From Anaerococcus prevotii DSM 20548 (GTDB taxonomy: Bacteria > Bacillota > Clostridia > Tissierellales > Peptoniphilaceae): 64,000 bases of DNA. Of this stretch, positions 17,153 through 25,974 are shown one piece after another. The stretch is taken from positions 1,236,501-1,300,500 of the forward strand of contig NC_013171.1 in the NCBI RefSeq assembly GCF_000024105.1, written 5' to 3'. The notes under the pieces were generated by a model, which saw only the letters and a list, made by a program, of their open reading frames with translations, had not been told where the DNA came from and searched no databases. The stretch's first letter is position 1. The number at the start of each line of letters is the position of its first letter. A program made the translations under genes and the position numbers.

Positions 17153-18313
17153 TTAATTTTCTTCATCTGGAATATCCAGTTTTCTTTTTCCAATGTTTAA
17201 TGTATCACTAATATATTTAAAAAATAGTTTATAATCATAAATCCAATTATCAATTATTCCAGACCTATAAATTCCTACAATAAATATAAATACAACTGGC
17301 AACAATATGGCTCCCATCACTCCAAAAAGTTTAAGTCCAGCATAAAGAGCTATAACTAATAGAATTGGGTGTATATCTGCAGAACTTCCTATTACCTTTG
17401 GAGCTATGACTTGTCTAAGCCCAGTCCAAGCTGTCAATACAATCAATAGTCCTAAGGATTTTATGGTATTATCAAAGATAAGTAGTTCTATTATTGACCA
17501 TGGCAAGAGGACTATTATAGGACCAATCATAGGAAGTAGGTCTACAAATCCTAATATTAGGGCTATTGGCATGAAGTATTGTTGGCCTATGAAAAACAGG
17601 AAAATCGCCATTATTATTGTGCACAGAAAGGCTAGTTTTAGTTGGGATTTTATATAATTCCAGGTTGAATTCTTAAAGACAGTCCTTATCAAAGAAAGGT
17701 TATTCTTTGACTTTTCTGGTATCAATAGATGGTATTTATCATAAACATTTTGCATATCGCCAAGTATTATATAAAATGCAACTACAAAAGTAATCACAAA
17801 AAATATTATTTCATTGGAGGTATTTATAAAAGCTTGGGTAAAGCCAAAGGTAATATTGATTGCGTTTTTTTGTAAGCTACCCAACCATTCATACAAAGAC
17901 TTAAGTCCAGACCTTATTGTGTTTGATACATAGTCTGGCATGAGGTTAATCTGTGAATTGGCATCATTGATCCAAGTATTTACAGAAGATACAATCTTAT
18001 CCCAATTGCTAATGATATTACCTACCAAGCCAGAGACTTGATTTACTATAAACTGAACAAACCATATCAAGAAAAATAATAGAAGCAAGAGCAGGATTGT
18101 ACCAAGCAGGTAGGATACCGCCTTGTGTTTGATTGGCAGGATATGGTCAATCTTTCTTATAGATGGTGCCAATAATCCCACGATTACTAGAGCTAGTATT
18201 ATGGGCATGAGGGCATTTAATAGGGCTGGTGCAAGGAATAATAAAAATAATATGGTTAAAATAATAATTGTTGTTCGTAAAAATATTCTTTCATAAAGTT
18301 CTTTATTTCTCAT
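17153..18313 (-). CDS. AI-2E family transporter
   Basis: A 386-residue polytopic membrane protein of the AI-2E/PerM family. It has an N-terminal pair of long hydrophobic segments (about 13-45), another at 65-95, a middle extracytoplasmic region (about 100-150), then hydrophobic segments near 155-185, 225-330 and 310-345. The block PMIGPIIVLLPWSI near residue 261 is typical of the family. Members export autoinducer-2, indole or cations; the substrate here is unknown. It faces away from the truncated sigma factor gene, with which it shares a 57-base intergenic region. Confidence 0.9.
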   Translation of the reverse strand: MRNKELYERIFLRTTIIILTILFLLFLAPALLNALMPIILALVIVGLLAPSIRKIDHILPIKHKAVSYLLGTILLLLLLFFLIWFVQFIVNQVSGLVGNIISNWDKIVSSVNTWINDANSQINLMPDYVSNTIRSGLKSLYEWLGSLQKNAINITFGFTQAFINTSNEIIFFVITFVVAFYIILGDMQNVYDKYHLLIPEKSKNNLSLIRTVFKNSTWNYIKSQLKLAFLCTIIMAIFLFFIGQQYFMPIALILGFVDLLPMIGPIIVLLPWSIIELLIFDNTIKSLGLLIVLTAWTGLRQVIAPKVIGSSADIHPILLVIALYAGLKLFGVMGAILLPVVFIFIVGIYRSGIIDNWIYDYKLFFKYISDTLNIGKRKLDIPDEEN

Positions 18314-18370
18314 GGCATCTCCTTTAATATTTGATAATATTATTATATCAAAAAGAGTGAGGAGGGCAAA

Positions 18371-18582
18371 ATGGATATCGAAAAAATATATAGAATATAC
18401 TTTGAAGATGTTTATAGATTTTTGCTCTCTTTGAGTAAAAATAAGGACGTAGCCCAGGATATAACAAGCGAAACTTTTCTAAAAGTCATAAATAATAGTA
18501 AGAAAATAGAAAATACTAGAAATATTAAGGCCTATATTTTTACTATAGCAAAAAATACTTACATCAACTACTATAATCAAAA
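18371..18582 (+). pseudogene. ECF-type RNA polymerase sigma factor, 3' part lost
   Basis: The start of a sigma-70 family ECF factor: region 2 is recognisable in IYFEDVYRFLLSLSKNKDVAQDITSETF split over residues 8-36, followed by NIKAYIFTIAKNTYINYY, the usual end of region 2. A GGAGGG ribosome binding site precedes the ATG. The homology stops at the end of the IS200-type element, and region 4 is not found on its other side, where the duplicated segment begins. The reading frame closes inside the element at 18601. Without region 4 it cannot recognise a -35 box. Confidence 0.8.
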
Positions 18583-19330
18583 CTACCAGCTTAGCTGGTA
18601 GTTTGCACAGCGCCTATAAGGCGCGAATACCGGCACGCCCCTATTGGGGCTGTCGAGTATTCTGTCACATGCACCACTATCCCAACTACTGCTTAAGCAG
18701 TTTTTTTATTTGTTCTTATTTACTGACTTTCCCGTAAACGGGTCATAATATTCCTTTATACTTATTTGGTCAGTGTAATAATCTTCTCTTAATTGATTTT
18801 GTATATATTCTTTTATTTTCTTTTCATTTCTTCCCACTGTATCTACATAATATCCTCTACACCAAAAATGTCTGTTTCCATATTTATATTTTAGGTTGGC
18901 ATGTCTATCAAATATTATTAATGAACTTTTCCCTTTCAAATATCCCATTATTTGTTATACAGAATATTTTGGTGATATTTCTACCAGCATGTGTACATGA
19001 TCTGGACATAGCTCTGCTTCTATTATGTTTATTCCTTTTCTTGAACATAATTCTCGAAGTATACTGCCTATATCTTTTCTTAGTTGTCTATATATTACTT
19101 GTCTTCTATATTTTGGTGCAAAAACTATATGGTATTTACATCTCCATTTGGTATGTGATAAACTATTCTTGTCCAAGTTTTAACCTCCTTGTTTAATTGT
19201 GCATGTGACTATCACAATTATACTTTAAGGAGGTTTTCTTGGTGCTTGAAGCTAAAGCTTAATCCCTCCACCTGCATAGCGGGTGGTTTATTGTTTCGCT
19301 CTCTTTCGTTCGCTCAACTCACTTAAGTGG
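18581..19330 (-). mobile_element. IS200/IS605-family insertion sequence (tnpA only)
   Basis: About 750 bp with a single transposase gene on the minus strand and strong subterminal hairpins: CTACCAGC-TTA-GCTGGTAG (18583-18601), GCGCC-TATAA-GGCGC, GCCCC-TATT-GGGGC and ACTGC-TTAA-GCAGT plus T-run (18686-18706) at one end, and CCACCTGC-ATA-GCGGGTGG at the other. Such hairpins are recognised by the Y1 transposase or shield it from outside transcription. Exact ends are inferred: on the left from the break in the sigma gene, on the right from the start of the duplicated sequence. Confidence 0.8.
18706..19176 (-). pseudogene. tnpA: IS200-type Y1 transposase tnpA with in-frame stop
   Basis: Single-strand HUH/Y1 transposase of about 156 codons. 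It begins with a TTG codon behind AAGGAGG and reads HTKWRCKYHIVFAPKYRRQ and CPDHVHMLVEI, which holds the HUH pair. At 18955-18957 a TAA interrupts PKYSV-stop-QIMGYLKG; family members have Ser here, so one base (TCA to TAA) explains it. The frame then continues, through FDRHANLKYKYGNRHFWCRGYY and the IKEYIQNQ helix with the catalytic Tyr. The stop separates the HUH motif from that Tyr, so the product is inactive unless read through. Confidence 0.9.
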
Positions 19331-19334
19331 ACAA

Positions 19335-19370
19335 TAAAAATGCTCCCAAGACTTAAGCTCAGAAGCATTA
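19335..19370 (-). terminator. Terminator after hbd copy 2
   Basis: AATGCTTCTGAG and CTTGGGAGCATT form a hairpin with T's on the minus strand. It matches the one after copy 1 apart from a few loop bases. Confidence 0.75.
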
Positions 19371-19375
19371 TTAAT

Positions 19376-20329
19376 TTATTTGTATTTGTAGAAGCCTTCT
19401 CCTGTCTCAATTCCCTTAAGTCCCTTGGCTTCCCTTTCTTTAAGTTTCTTTAGAGCCTTGCCCATAGGAGATGATGGATCTTTAGCATCTTCCCTAGTGC
19501 TTGTAACATTAATTACGGTAGTAATTCCTATTATATCGATCATCTCGAAAGGACCCTTTGGCGAACCTGATCCAATCTTCCAGTCCATATCTATATCTTT
19601 TGGCTCCGCAATATCATCTCCGTAAAGAGCGAGAGCTGCATCTAAAAGAGGAACAAGTATTGAGTTTAGGATATAACCAGGATTTTCTTTTTTTATAATA
19701 GCTGGATACATTCCTATATCTCTTGCAAATTGAGCTACAGTATCTATCACTTCCTTACTTGTAGTGTCATGACCCATAACTTCTGCAAGATTTTGTCTAT
19801 GGATATTGTTTGCGAAGTGTAAGTGAAGGAATCTTTCTTTATTTCCAGTGAAGTCTTTAAGCATTGATGGCATAAAAGTTGAAGAGTTTGAAGCAAGTAT
19901 TGCATCATCCTTTAAGATATCTTTAATCTTCTCATAAAAGGCCCTTTTCTCGTCAACTTTCTCTGCTATAGCCTCTATAACAAGATCACAATCAGCAAAG
20001 GCCTCTTCTAAGTCGACTGTATATTTTAAATCTTTGTAGGCTTTTTCGTTATTTTTCTTTAACTCTTCGATTTTTTCTAAATTTATATCCTTGACATCAT
20101 CAAAAAACGACCTAGGATAATTAGGAAACTCTGCTCCGATGTATCTAGGTGCAAGTTCCAATTCTTTAGTATAAGTCTCATATACCTTATTAATCCTTGG
20201 CTTAGCTCTTTCAATGGAACCTTCGCTTCTTCCCCATATAGTAACGTCAAAACCGTGAAAAGCAGCGGCATAGGCAATTTGAGCTCCTAAAACTCCACCT
20301 CCTGCAACAGTAACTTTTTTAATTTCCAT
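19376..20329 (-). CDS. 3-hydroxyacyl-CoA dehydrogenase, copy 2
   Basis: Same length (317 residues) and nearly the same sequence as the copy at 14185-15138, with changes such as I6V, N to D near residue 124 (EKVDEKRAF), and RE to NK near residue 165. All cofactor and catalytic blocks are present (GGGVLGAQIAY, HLHFANNIHRQN, GSGSPKGPFEMID). It ends the five-gene right-hand block. Two near-identical copies about 5.2 kb apart give a recombination substrate that could delete or amplify the AI-2E/sigma/IS region. Confidence 0.87.
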   Translation of the reverse strand: MEIKKVTVAGGGVLGAQIAYAAAFHGFDVTIWGRSEGSIERAKPRINKVYETYTKELELAPRYIGAEFPNYPRSFFDDVKDINLEKIEELKKNNEKAYKDLKYTVDLEEAFADCDLVIEAIAEKVDEKRAFYEKIKDILKDDAILASNSSTFMPSMLKDFTGNKERFLHLHFANNIHRQNLAEVMGHDTTSKEVIDTVAQFARDIGMYPAIIKKENPGYILNSILVPLLDAALALYGDDIAEPKDIDMDWKIGSGSPKGPFEMIDIIGITTVINVTSTREDAKDPSSPMGKALKKLKEREAKGLKGIETGEGFYKYK

Positions 20330-20394
20330 AATATAATCTCCTTGTATGTTCTATAAGATATTTACCCACTTAGAAAAATATAATTCACTAAAGT

Positions 20395-21513
20395 TTAAAT
20401 GATTTCAATATAGAATTCATTGGAAAGACTCATTCCTTTTTTAGTAAAATAGAAATTATCATCTATCTTATAAAAGTCCTGGCCCTCGAATTTTTCTAGC
20501 ACATCTTGATATTTAACTAGGAAATCACAGGTAAATTTCTCCTTAAATTCTCTTAAATTTATTCCCTCTCTCTCCCTAAGCTTAAAGATAATATATTCCT
20601 TCTCTCTTTCATCCTTATCTATAAATTCTTCAAATACAAGGGGGAATTTCCCTTGTCTAAGAGCCTTATCATATTTTACAAAATTTCTAGTGTTGTTATA
20701 TCTCTTATTAGATAAAAATCCCGAAGCTCCTAGGCCAAAGGCTATATAGTCATCTATATTCCAGTATTTCTTGTTATGAATTGATTCCTTACCCTTTCTT
20801 GCGAAATTGGATATCTCATATCTTTTAAGGCCCAATTTATCTAATTCATCAACAAGATATGAAAAGATATCGACCTCGAGGTCATCCTCCATTAAGTCTA
20901 GCTTACCCTTCTTATCTAAAGCATAAAATCTAGATCCCTTATCTAGGATTAATGAATACCGAGAAACATGGTCTGGCGATAGTCTCTTCACCATTTCTAG
21001 GTCCTTTTTGACAGAAGCAAGGTCTTGACCAGGTAGATTTAGCATTAGATCGAAGGATAGGTCAAAGCCAAAGCTTTTGATTAGCTTAATATCTCTAATG
21101 GCAATTTCTTTATTATGGTTTCTCCCAATATTTCTTAGGACCTTATCGTCAAAGGACTGGACTCCAAGAGAAATCCTAGTCACACCCAAATCCTTGTAGG
21201 CTTGTAACTTATCAGAGTCTATGGAATTCGGATTACATTCTAGGCTAAATTCTTTGATATCTGTATCAAATCCCCTAACTTCTCTTAGGATTTTCTCAAT
21301 GTAGAGGGGATCAATATAAGAAGGAGTCCCCCCTCCTATATAGATAGTATCGATAGCGAGGTCCATATTTTCCTTGTAGAGACGGATTTCTTTTATTAAA
21401 TTGTCAATATAAGGATCAATCCAAGCCTCAAGTCCCTCAAATGCTGCAAAGTCACAATAATAGCATTTTTTCTCGCAAAAGGGAATGTGGATGTAGCAGC
21501 CAACTTTTTTCAT
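20395..21513 (-). CDS. hemW: Radical SAM heme chaperone HemW
   Basis: A 372-residue HemN/HemW-family radical SAM protein. CxxxCxxC appears as CEKKCYYCDF near residue 13, GGGTPSYI near 65 and LSLECNPNSI follow. It has the HNKKYW motif (about 245-250) linked to heme binding in HemW and lacks the extra features of oxygen-independent coproporphyrinogen oxidase HemN. HemW is thought to deliver heme to respiratory proteins. lepA-hemW-hrcA is the common Firmicute order, so this is the ancestral locus. The gene follows the GNAT gene by six bases. Confidence 0.88.
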   Translation of the reverse strand: MKKVGCYIHIPFCEKKCYYCDFAAFEGLEAWIDPYIDNLIKEIRLYKENMDLAIDTIYIGGGTPSYIDPLYIEKILREVRGFDTDIKEFSLECNPNSIDSDKLQAYKDLGVTRISLGVQSFDDKVLRNIGRNHNKEIAIRDIKLIKSFGFDLSFDLMLNLPGQDLASVKKDLEMVKRLSPDHVSRYSLILDKGSRFYALDKKGKLDLMEDDLEVDIFSYLVDELDKLGLKRYEISNFARKGKESIHNKKYWNIDDYIAFGLGASGFLSNKRYNNTRNFVKYDKALRQGKFPLVFEEFIDKDEREKEYIIFKLREREGINLREFKEKFTCDFLVKYQDVLEKFEGQDFYKIDDNFYFTKKGMSLSNEFYIEII

Positions 21514-21519
21514 AAATTT

Positions 21520-22362
21520 CTATCTCAAATCACTTTCAACTACAATTATCTCACTATCACTAAGGCCCTTTAATTTGATTTCTCTCTCATTATCAAGCTT
21601 TAAAAGGTCTCCTCCTGGATAAAACCCAGACTTATATTCGATTAGGCCAATCCTTACAAAGATTAGGGTATTTGGGTATTTGGTCTTAATGAGGACCTCT
21701 TCTCCCAATTTTAAGTCCTTGTGATAGATAACTTGCTTATCGTATTCTTCTTTAGATTTATCTTCTTCCTTCTTGCCGTCTTCGGATTCTTCTTTTGTTT
21801 TATTAGCTAAATAATTTTTAAAATCTTCTTTGCTAAGGATATATTCATGAGTTACTTCCATAGTTCCCATATTTGTTTTTGTCAAATGTGAGGAATAATA
21901 CTTGTAATTTAATTTCTCATGAATCTTTTTAGATATAAAATTGCCTCTATAAAAACCTCCTACTAGGGTCTCTAGTCCGACTTCGTCAAACAAGTAGGAA
22001 ATAAGAATCTCCAAGGCTTCTGTCATTATTCCCTGATTTTGAAAGTCTGTCGCTAAGACAAAACCAAGCTCTGCTGCCTTCTTGTCAGTTAAGTTATCAA
22101 AAAATTCTTCATCATACTTGTGGATTCCAATTGATCCTATGACCCTACCGTCTTTTTCTATAGCTAGGATATTCTTATCTTTTATAAATGTGTCTAGGAT
22201 TTCTTTGCTTTCTTCCTTTGACTTATGGTGAAACCAACCAGCTGCCTCTCCAAGTCCTGGAGTTTTGGCATAATTATAGAAATCGTCTAGGTCACCTTCC
22301 CTAAAGGCTCTAAGTTTTATCCTTTCACCTTTTAGAGTAATCTTATCTGTATTTATTTTCAT
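21520..22362 (-). CDS. GNAT N-acetyltransferase with a C-terminal extension
   Basis: Residues 1-175 form a RimJ/RimL-type acetyltransferase: GERIKLRAFREGDLDDFY, then AIEKDGRVIGSIGIH, AELGFVLATDFQNQGIMTEAL (acetyl-CoA site) and ISKKIHEKLNYKY. A charged linker (about 178-200, rich in Glu and Lys) leads to about 75 residues beginning GEEVLIKTKYPN that I do not recognise; they look beta-rich. The normal family length is about 170-190, so the extension is unusual. The left duplicated block has lost this gene. The substrate is unknown. Confidence 0.8.
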   Translation of the reverse strand: MKINTDKITLKGERIKLRAFREGDLDDFYNYAKTPGLGEAAGWFHHKSKEESKEILDTFIKDKNILAIEKDGRVIGSIGIHKYDEEFFDNLTDKKAAELGFVLATDFQNQGIMTEALEILISYLFDEVGLETLVGGFYRGNFISKKIHEKLNYKYYSSHLTKTNMGTMEVTHEYILSKEDFKNYLANKTKEESEDGKKEEDKSKEEYDKQVIYHKDLKLGEEVLIKTKYPNTLIFVRIGLIEYKSGFYPGGDLLKLDNEREIKLKGLSDSEIIVVESDLR

Positions 22363-22377
22363 AATTTCTCCTATGTA

Positions 22378-22411
22378 AAAAGGCGACTTTCGTCTTAAAT
22401 CGCCGCCTTTA
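22378..22411 (-). terminator. Terminator overlapping the cupin gene end
   Basis: AAAGGCG and CGCCTTT with a T-run on the minus strand. The left arm uses the last codons of the cupin gene. An inner GCGA/TCGC pair may extend it. It should lower read-through from the Fur-controlled genes into GNAT-hemW-hbd. Confidence 0.75.
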
Positions 22412-22682
22412 TAACTAACAAGTCACTATCCTGTATTGCCTTAAGGGAATGGCTTTCATTTGGATCCATTCTTATTATATCACCAGGAAGAATAATATCT
22501 TTTCCGTCTTCTCCTGTAAAATCAACCTTTCCCTCATAGATCACAACTATTACAGTCTTATCAGACTTATGACTTGGTATTTCTTCGCCAGATTTTATTT
22601 GTAAGTGGGTCACTTGTAATTTATCTTCGTCTATTAAATGTTCAAACTTTCCATCCAAAATATTAGCACTTAACTTTTTCAT
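22395..22682 (-). CDS. Small cupin-domain protein
   Basis: A 95-residue single cupin fold. Motif 1 is visible as VTHLQIKSGEEIPSHKSDK (with one metal-type His) and motif 2 as ILPGDIIRMDPNESHSLKAI. Fewer metal ligands than in a typical metallo-cupin are present, so it could bind a small ligand or be structural. It stands eight bases after the FNR-like gene, and with it forms the part of the block nearest the Fur box. Function unknown. Confidence 0.82.
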   Translation of the reverse strand: MKKLSANILDGKFEHLIDEDKLQVTHLQIKSGEEIPSHKSDKTVIVVIYEGKVDFTGEDGKDIILPGDIIRMDPNESHSLKAIQDSDLLVIKAAI

Positions 22683-22690
22683 AATATCTC

Positions 22691-23428
22691 CTACAAAAAC
22701 TCATGGTTTTTAGCTGCCATAAACATGGTCGCTCTTTTCTTATCATTTAAATCAATCATTATGTCCTTATCGTCAACTCCAAGCTCTCTAAGAGTTACTA
22801 TATTATCTAGGAGGAACTCATTGCTTCCTACGATATAAAAGATTGAATCCTTAACTTCCATATCCCTTAGGGTCTCAAAAAAGTTTGCTCTAGAGTCGAC
22901 CCAAACTTGTCTAAATACCTTATCATCTACCTTAGAAATCTCAGACTCAAATAGGTGATTGTCCTTTCTTGCTACATTGATGCTCAAAAGTTCAGGAATC
23001 CCACTTGGATCTTTCTTAAATTTATTTATCAAAGGTCTCATGGTAGTAAGGCCAATTCCCATAGATAATAGGACGATAGGTCTATTTTCCCTTCTAAGCT
23101 TCATATGGCATCTGACCTTAAAGAATTCTAGATAATCTCCCACCTCCTTTTCTAAAAGAGCCTTCTTAAAGTCGGACTTTCTTATAGAAAACTTGGTCGT
23201 AAAATTAACTGTATCATCATCTGTGAGGGTATTGATGCTAAGGTGGTGGACGAGTTTCTTATTAACCTCTCCTCCCTCATTAAAACCAGGGATTGCTAGA
23301 TGAAAGCTTGATCCTTCCTCCCAGCTAAGGCCCTCTGGCTTTTCTAGAGTATAGGTCTTTACATTCTTAAACTCATCTTTTATATCCAAAATCTTTACTT
23401 TATAAATCTTCTTATCTAAATTTTCCAT
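22691..23428 (-). CDS. Ferredoxin-NADP reductase-like flavoprotein, copy 2
   Basis: A 245-residue FNR-superfamily protein. The FAD domain (about 1-110) carries HHLSINT, which resembles the RxYS flavin motif, and FSIRKSDFKKALLE. The nucleotide domain (about 118-245) has RPIVLLSMGIGLTTMRPLI, a degenerate GxGxxP loop, and FYIVGSNEFLLDNI near the end. No Fe-S ligands or membrane segment are seen, so it should be a soluble flavin or ferric reductase. The Fur-like box upstream suggests that iron shortage induces it. The partner is unknown. Confidence 0.8.
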   Translation of the reverse strand: MENLDKKIYKVKILDIKDEFKNVKTYTLEKPEGLSWEEGSSFHLAIPGFNEGGEVNKKLVHHLSINTLTDDDTVNFTTKFSIRKSDFKKALLEKEVGDYLEFFKVRCHMKLRRENRPIVLLSMGIGLTTMRPLINKFKKDPSGIPELLSINVARKDNHLFESEISKVDDKVFRQVWVDSRANFFETLRDMEVKDSIFYIVGSNEFLLDNIVTLRELGVDDKDIMIDLNDKKRATMFMAAKNHEFL

Positions 23429-23441
23429 AAATTCTCCTTAA

Positions 23442-23456
23442 TGATAATTACTATCA
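23442..23456 (-). promoter_or_regulatory. Fur-box-like operator, copy 2
   Basis: Minus strand TGATAGTAATTATCA, one mismatch from TGATAATNATTATCA. A further half-site TGATAATG starts nine bases upstream, giving overlapping repeats as in many strong Fur targets. A -10-like TATAGT borders it. It lies just ahead of the AAGGAG of the FNR-like gene. Confidence 0.78.
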
Positions 23457-23494
23457 ACATTATCACTATACCCAATTTTCTTAAGAATAATAAT

Positions 23495-24067
23495 TTATAG
23501 GATTTCTCCTACAAGATTTCTTAGATCTGGGAGAACTTCTTTCTCAAAGAATGGATTTTTGGCCATCCACCTATTATTTAGGGGACTTGGATGGACTAGA
23601 GGAAAATATTTAGGCAGATAGTCCTCAAAGGATTTTACAGTTTCAGTGAGATTTTTCTTGAAATTATCCTTTAAATAAAATTTTTGTGAGTAAGCCCCTA
23701 TGAGAATCGTAAGTTCTATATTTTTAAGATTTTCTAGTAGATAGGGATGATATTCCTTCGCTATAAATCTTCTCGGAGCCTTATCACCCGACTTGCCCTT
23801 GCCTGGATAATAGAAATCCATAGGAATTATTGAAAAATCACCTCCATGAAGAGTTTTCATATCAATTCCAAGCCAATCTACTAGTCTTTCACCACTCTTA
23901 TCATTAAATAATATCCCTGTTTCTTCGACTCTTTTTCCTGGAGCTTGGCCTATTATTAAAATCTTAGAATCTTCCTTTACCTGAAAGATAGGATCAATTC
24001 CCCTTTCGCTGTAGGCTTTGTTTCTTTCGTCCTTTTTTAACTTTTCTTTTATTTGACTTATATTCAT
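23495..24067 (-). CDS. Uracil-DNA glycosylase superfamily protein
   Basis: A 190-residue protein of the UDG superfamily. ILIIGQAPGKRVEETG near residue 32 corresponds to the GxAPG motif of the family, and HPSPLNNRW near 163 corresponds to the HPSxLN motif. NDKSGERLVDWLG lies between them. No Fe-S cluster Cys are present, unlike family 4 enzymes. Repair of uracil or other bases in DNA is likely, but substrate is not settled by sequence. It is separated from lepA by a terminator. Confidence 0.85.
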   Translation of the reverse strand: MNISQIKEKLKKDERNKAYSERGIDPIFQVKEDSKILIIGQAPGKRVEETGILFNDKSGERLVDWLGIDMKTLHGGDFSIIPMDFYYPGKGKSGDKAPRRFIAKEYHPYLLENLKNIELTILIGAYSQKFYLKDNFKKNLTETVKSFEDYLPKYFPLVHPSPLNNRWMAKNPFFEKEVLPDLRNLVGEIL

Positions 24068-24080
24068 AAAACTCCTTAAA

Positions 24081-24107
24081 GAAAAAGCAACCCCTGGGAT
24101 TGCTTAA
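24081..24107 (-). terminator. Terminator after lepA
   Basis: AAGCAATCCC-AG-GGGGTTGCTT followed by T's on the minus strand, about 50 bases past the lepA stop. Confidence 0.85.
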
Positions 24108-24154
24108 ACTTACAATTTTTTAATATCTATGGCTCTTATGCCTATTTCAGTAAA

Positions 24155-25966
24155 TTACTTATCATCATCTAGTTTGAGGACAGCGAGGAAGGCATCTTGT
24201 GGAACTTCTACGTTTCCTAACTGACGCATTCTCTTCTTACCTTCTTTTTGCTTTTCAAGAAGCTTTTTCTTTCTTGAAATATCACCGCCGTAGCATTTAG
24301 CTATAACGTCTTTTCTTAGAGCTCTTACAGTCTCTCTTGCTATAACCTTGCCTCCAACTGCAGCCTGTATTGGCACTGCAAATTGTTGTCTTGGAATCTC
24401 TTCCTTAAGCTTTTCAACAATTCCACGTCCCCTAGCGTAGGCACTATCTCTATGAACTATTAATGATAGGGCATCTACTCTTTGATCGTTTATTAATATA
24501 TCGAGCTTAACAAGGTCAGACTTATCATAGCCTATTAGCTCATAGTCTAGAGAAGCATAGCCCTTTGATCTTGATTTAAGGGAATCAAAGAAGTTATAAA
24601 TTACTTCGTTTAGAGGAATCTTGTACTTAATTGAAACCCTATTTTCATCTATATAGGTCATATCAATTAACTCACCTCTTCTAGATTGGGCAAGGTCCAT
24701 TACCTGACCTATATATTCTTTAGGGGTGATTATCTCAGATCTTGTAATCGGCTCTTCTATATAGTCTATTTCTGTTGGGTCCGGGAAGTCGTTAGGGTTT
24801 TGTAGCTCTAACATCTCATCAGATCCCTTAAGTTTTACATCATAGATTACTGATGGGGCTGTCGCAATGATATCTAGGTCGTATTCTCTCTCTAACCTTT
24901 GGGTTATGATATCCATGTGAAGGAGACCAAGAAATCCTGCCCTAAGACCAACTCCCAAGGCTTGTGAGTTTTCTTGCTCAAAAACTAGGGCTGCGTCATT
25001 TACTTGAAGTTTTTCAAGGGAATCACGTAGCTTGTCGAAGCTTTCTCCTTCTGCAGGATAAATTCCAGAATATACCATAGGAAGGACTTCCTTGTAGCCA
25101 GATAGGGGCTTTTCTGTAGGGTTTGTTATAGTAGTTATTGTATCACCTACTCTAGCATCCTTTACTTCCTTGATGCTTGCTTCGATAAAACCTACATCAC
25201 CGCTTCTAAGCTCCTTTGTAGCTATTCTTTGCTTCATGGTGTAGCCTACGGTGTTTACCTCGTATTTTTTGCCTGTATTCATCATGACAATCTCATCACC
25301 AGGTCTTACAACACCTTCAAAAACTCTTACATAACATATTACCCCTACATAAGAGTCATAATATGAATCGAAAATTAAAGCCTTAAGGGGCTTATCATCA
25401 TGGTCTTCTGGGGCTGGAACATTGGCAACTATATCTTCTAGGACATCTTCTATATTTAGTCCCGTCTTTGCAGATATCTCTGGTGCATTATCCGCATCGA
25501 GGCCAATCTCATTTTCTATTTCTCTTTTTACTTCGTCTGGCCTTGCTGATGGGAGGTCGATTTTATTAAGTACTGGCAGTATCTCTAGGTCTTGCTCGAG
25601 GGCAAGGTAAGTATTTGCAAGGGTCTGAGCCTCTACTCCCTGACTTGCATCAACAACAAGGATTGCTCCCTCACACGCCTTAAGTGATCTTGAAACTTCA
25701 TAATTAAAGTCGACGTGTCCTGGAGTATCTATTAGATTTAGCTCGTAAACTTCGCCATCCTTAGCCTTGTAGTGAATTTTGATTGACTTTAATTTTATGG
25801 TTATTCCTCTCTCTTGCTCAAGTTCCATATCATCGAGCATTTGGTTAGACATCTCTCTTTGTGATAGATTTTCGCTTTTTTCTATTAGCCTATCTGCAAG
25901 AGTGCTCTTGCCGTGGTCGATGTGGGCAATGATCGAGAAATTTCTAATATTTTCTTTCCTTTTCAT
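24155..25966 (-). CDS. lepA: Elongation factor 4 (LepA)
   Basis: A ribosome-bound translational GTPase, 603 residues. G1 is [10 protein letters not shown] near residue 15, G3 is DTPGHVDF and G4 is NKIDLP. The EF-G-like domains II, III and V follow, and the LepA-specific C-terminal domain is present ([25 protein letters not shown] spans its end, split by the usual basic run). It acts in initiation or back-translocation under stress. It follows lepB after eight bases. Confidence 0.97.
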   Translation of the reverse strand: MKRKENIRNFSIIAHIDHGKSTLADRLIEKSENLSQREMSNQMLDDMELEQERGITIKLKSIKIHYKAKDGEVYELNLIDTPGHVDFNYEVSRSLKACEGAILVVDASQGVEAQTLANTYLALEQDLEILPVLNKIDLPSARPDEVKREIENEIGLDADNAPEISAKTGLNIEDVLEDIVANVPAPEDHDDKPLKALIFDSYYDSYVGVICYVRVFEGVVRPGDEIVMMNTGKKYEVNTVGYTMKQRIATKELRSGDVGFIEASIKEVKDARVGDTITTITNPTEKPLSGYKEVLPMVYSGIYPAEGESFDKLRDSLEKLQVNDAALVFEQENSQALGVGLRAGFLGLLHMDIITQRLEREYDLDIIATAPSVIYDVKLKGSDEMLELQNPNDFPDPTEIDYIEEPITRSEIITPKEYIGQVMDLAQSRRGELIDMTYIDENRVSIKYKIPLNEVIYNFFDSLKSRSKGYASLDYELIGYDKSDLVKLDILINDQRVDALSLIVHRDSAYARGRGIVEKLKEEIPRQQFAVPIQAAVGGKVIARETVRALRKDVIAKCYGGDISRKKKLLEKQKEGKKRMRQLGNVEVPQDAFLAVLKLDDDK

Positions 25967-25974
25967 ATAGCTCC

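Noticed and set aside
18583-18706. Series of hairpins at 18583-18706 as a CRISPR array or rRNA/tRNA fragment
   Set aside because: The hairpins are not repeats of one another with spacers, and their place at the end of an IS200-type element explains them.
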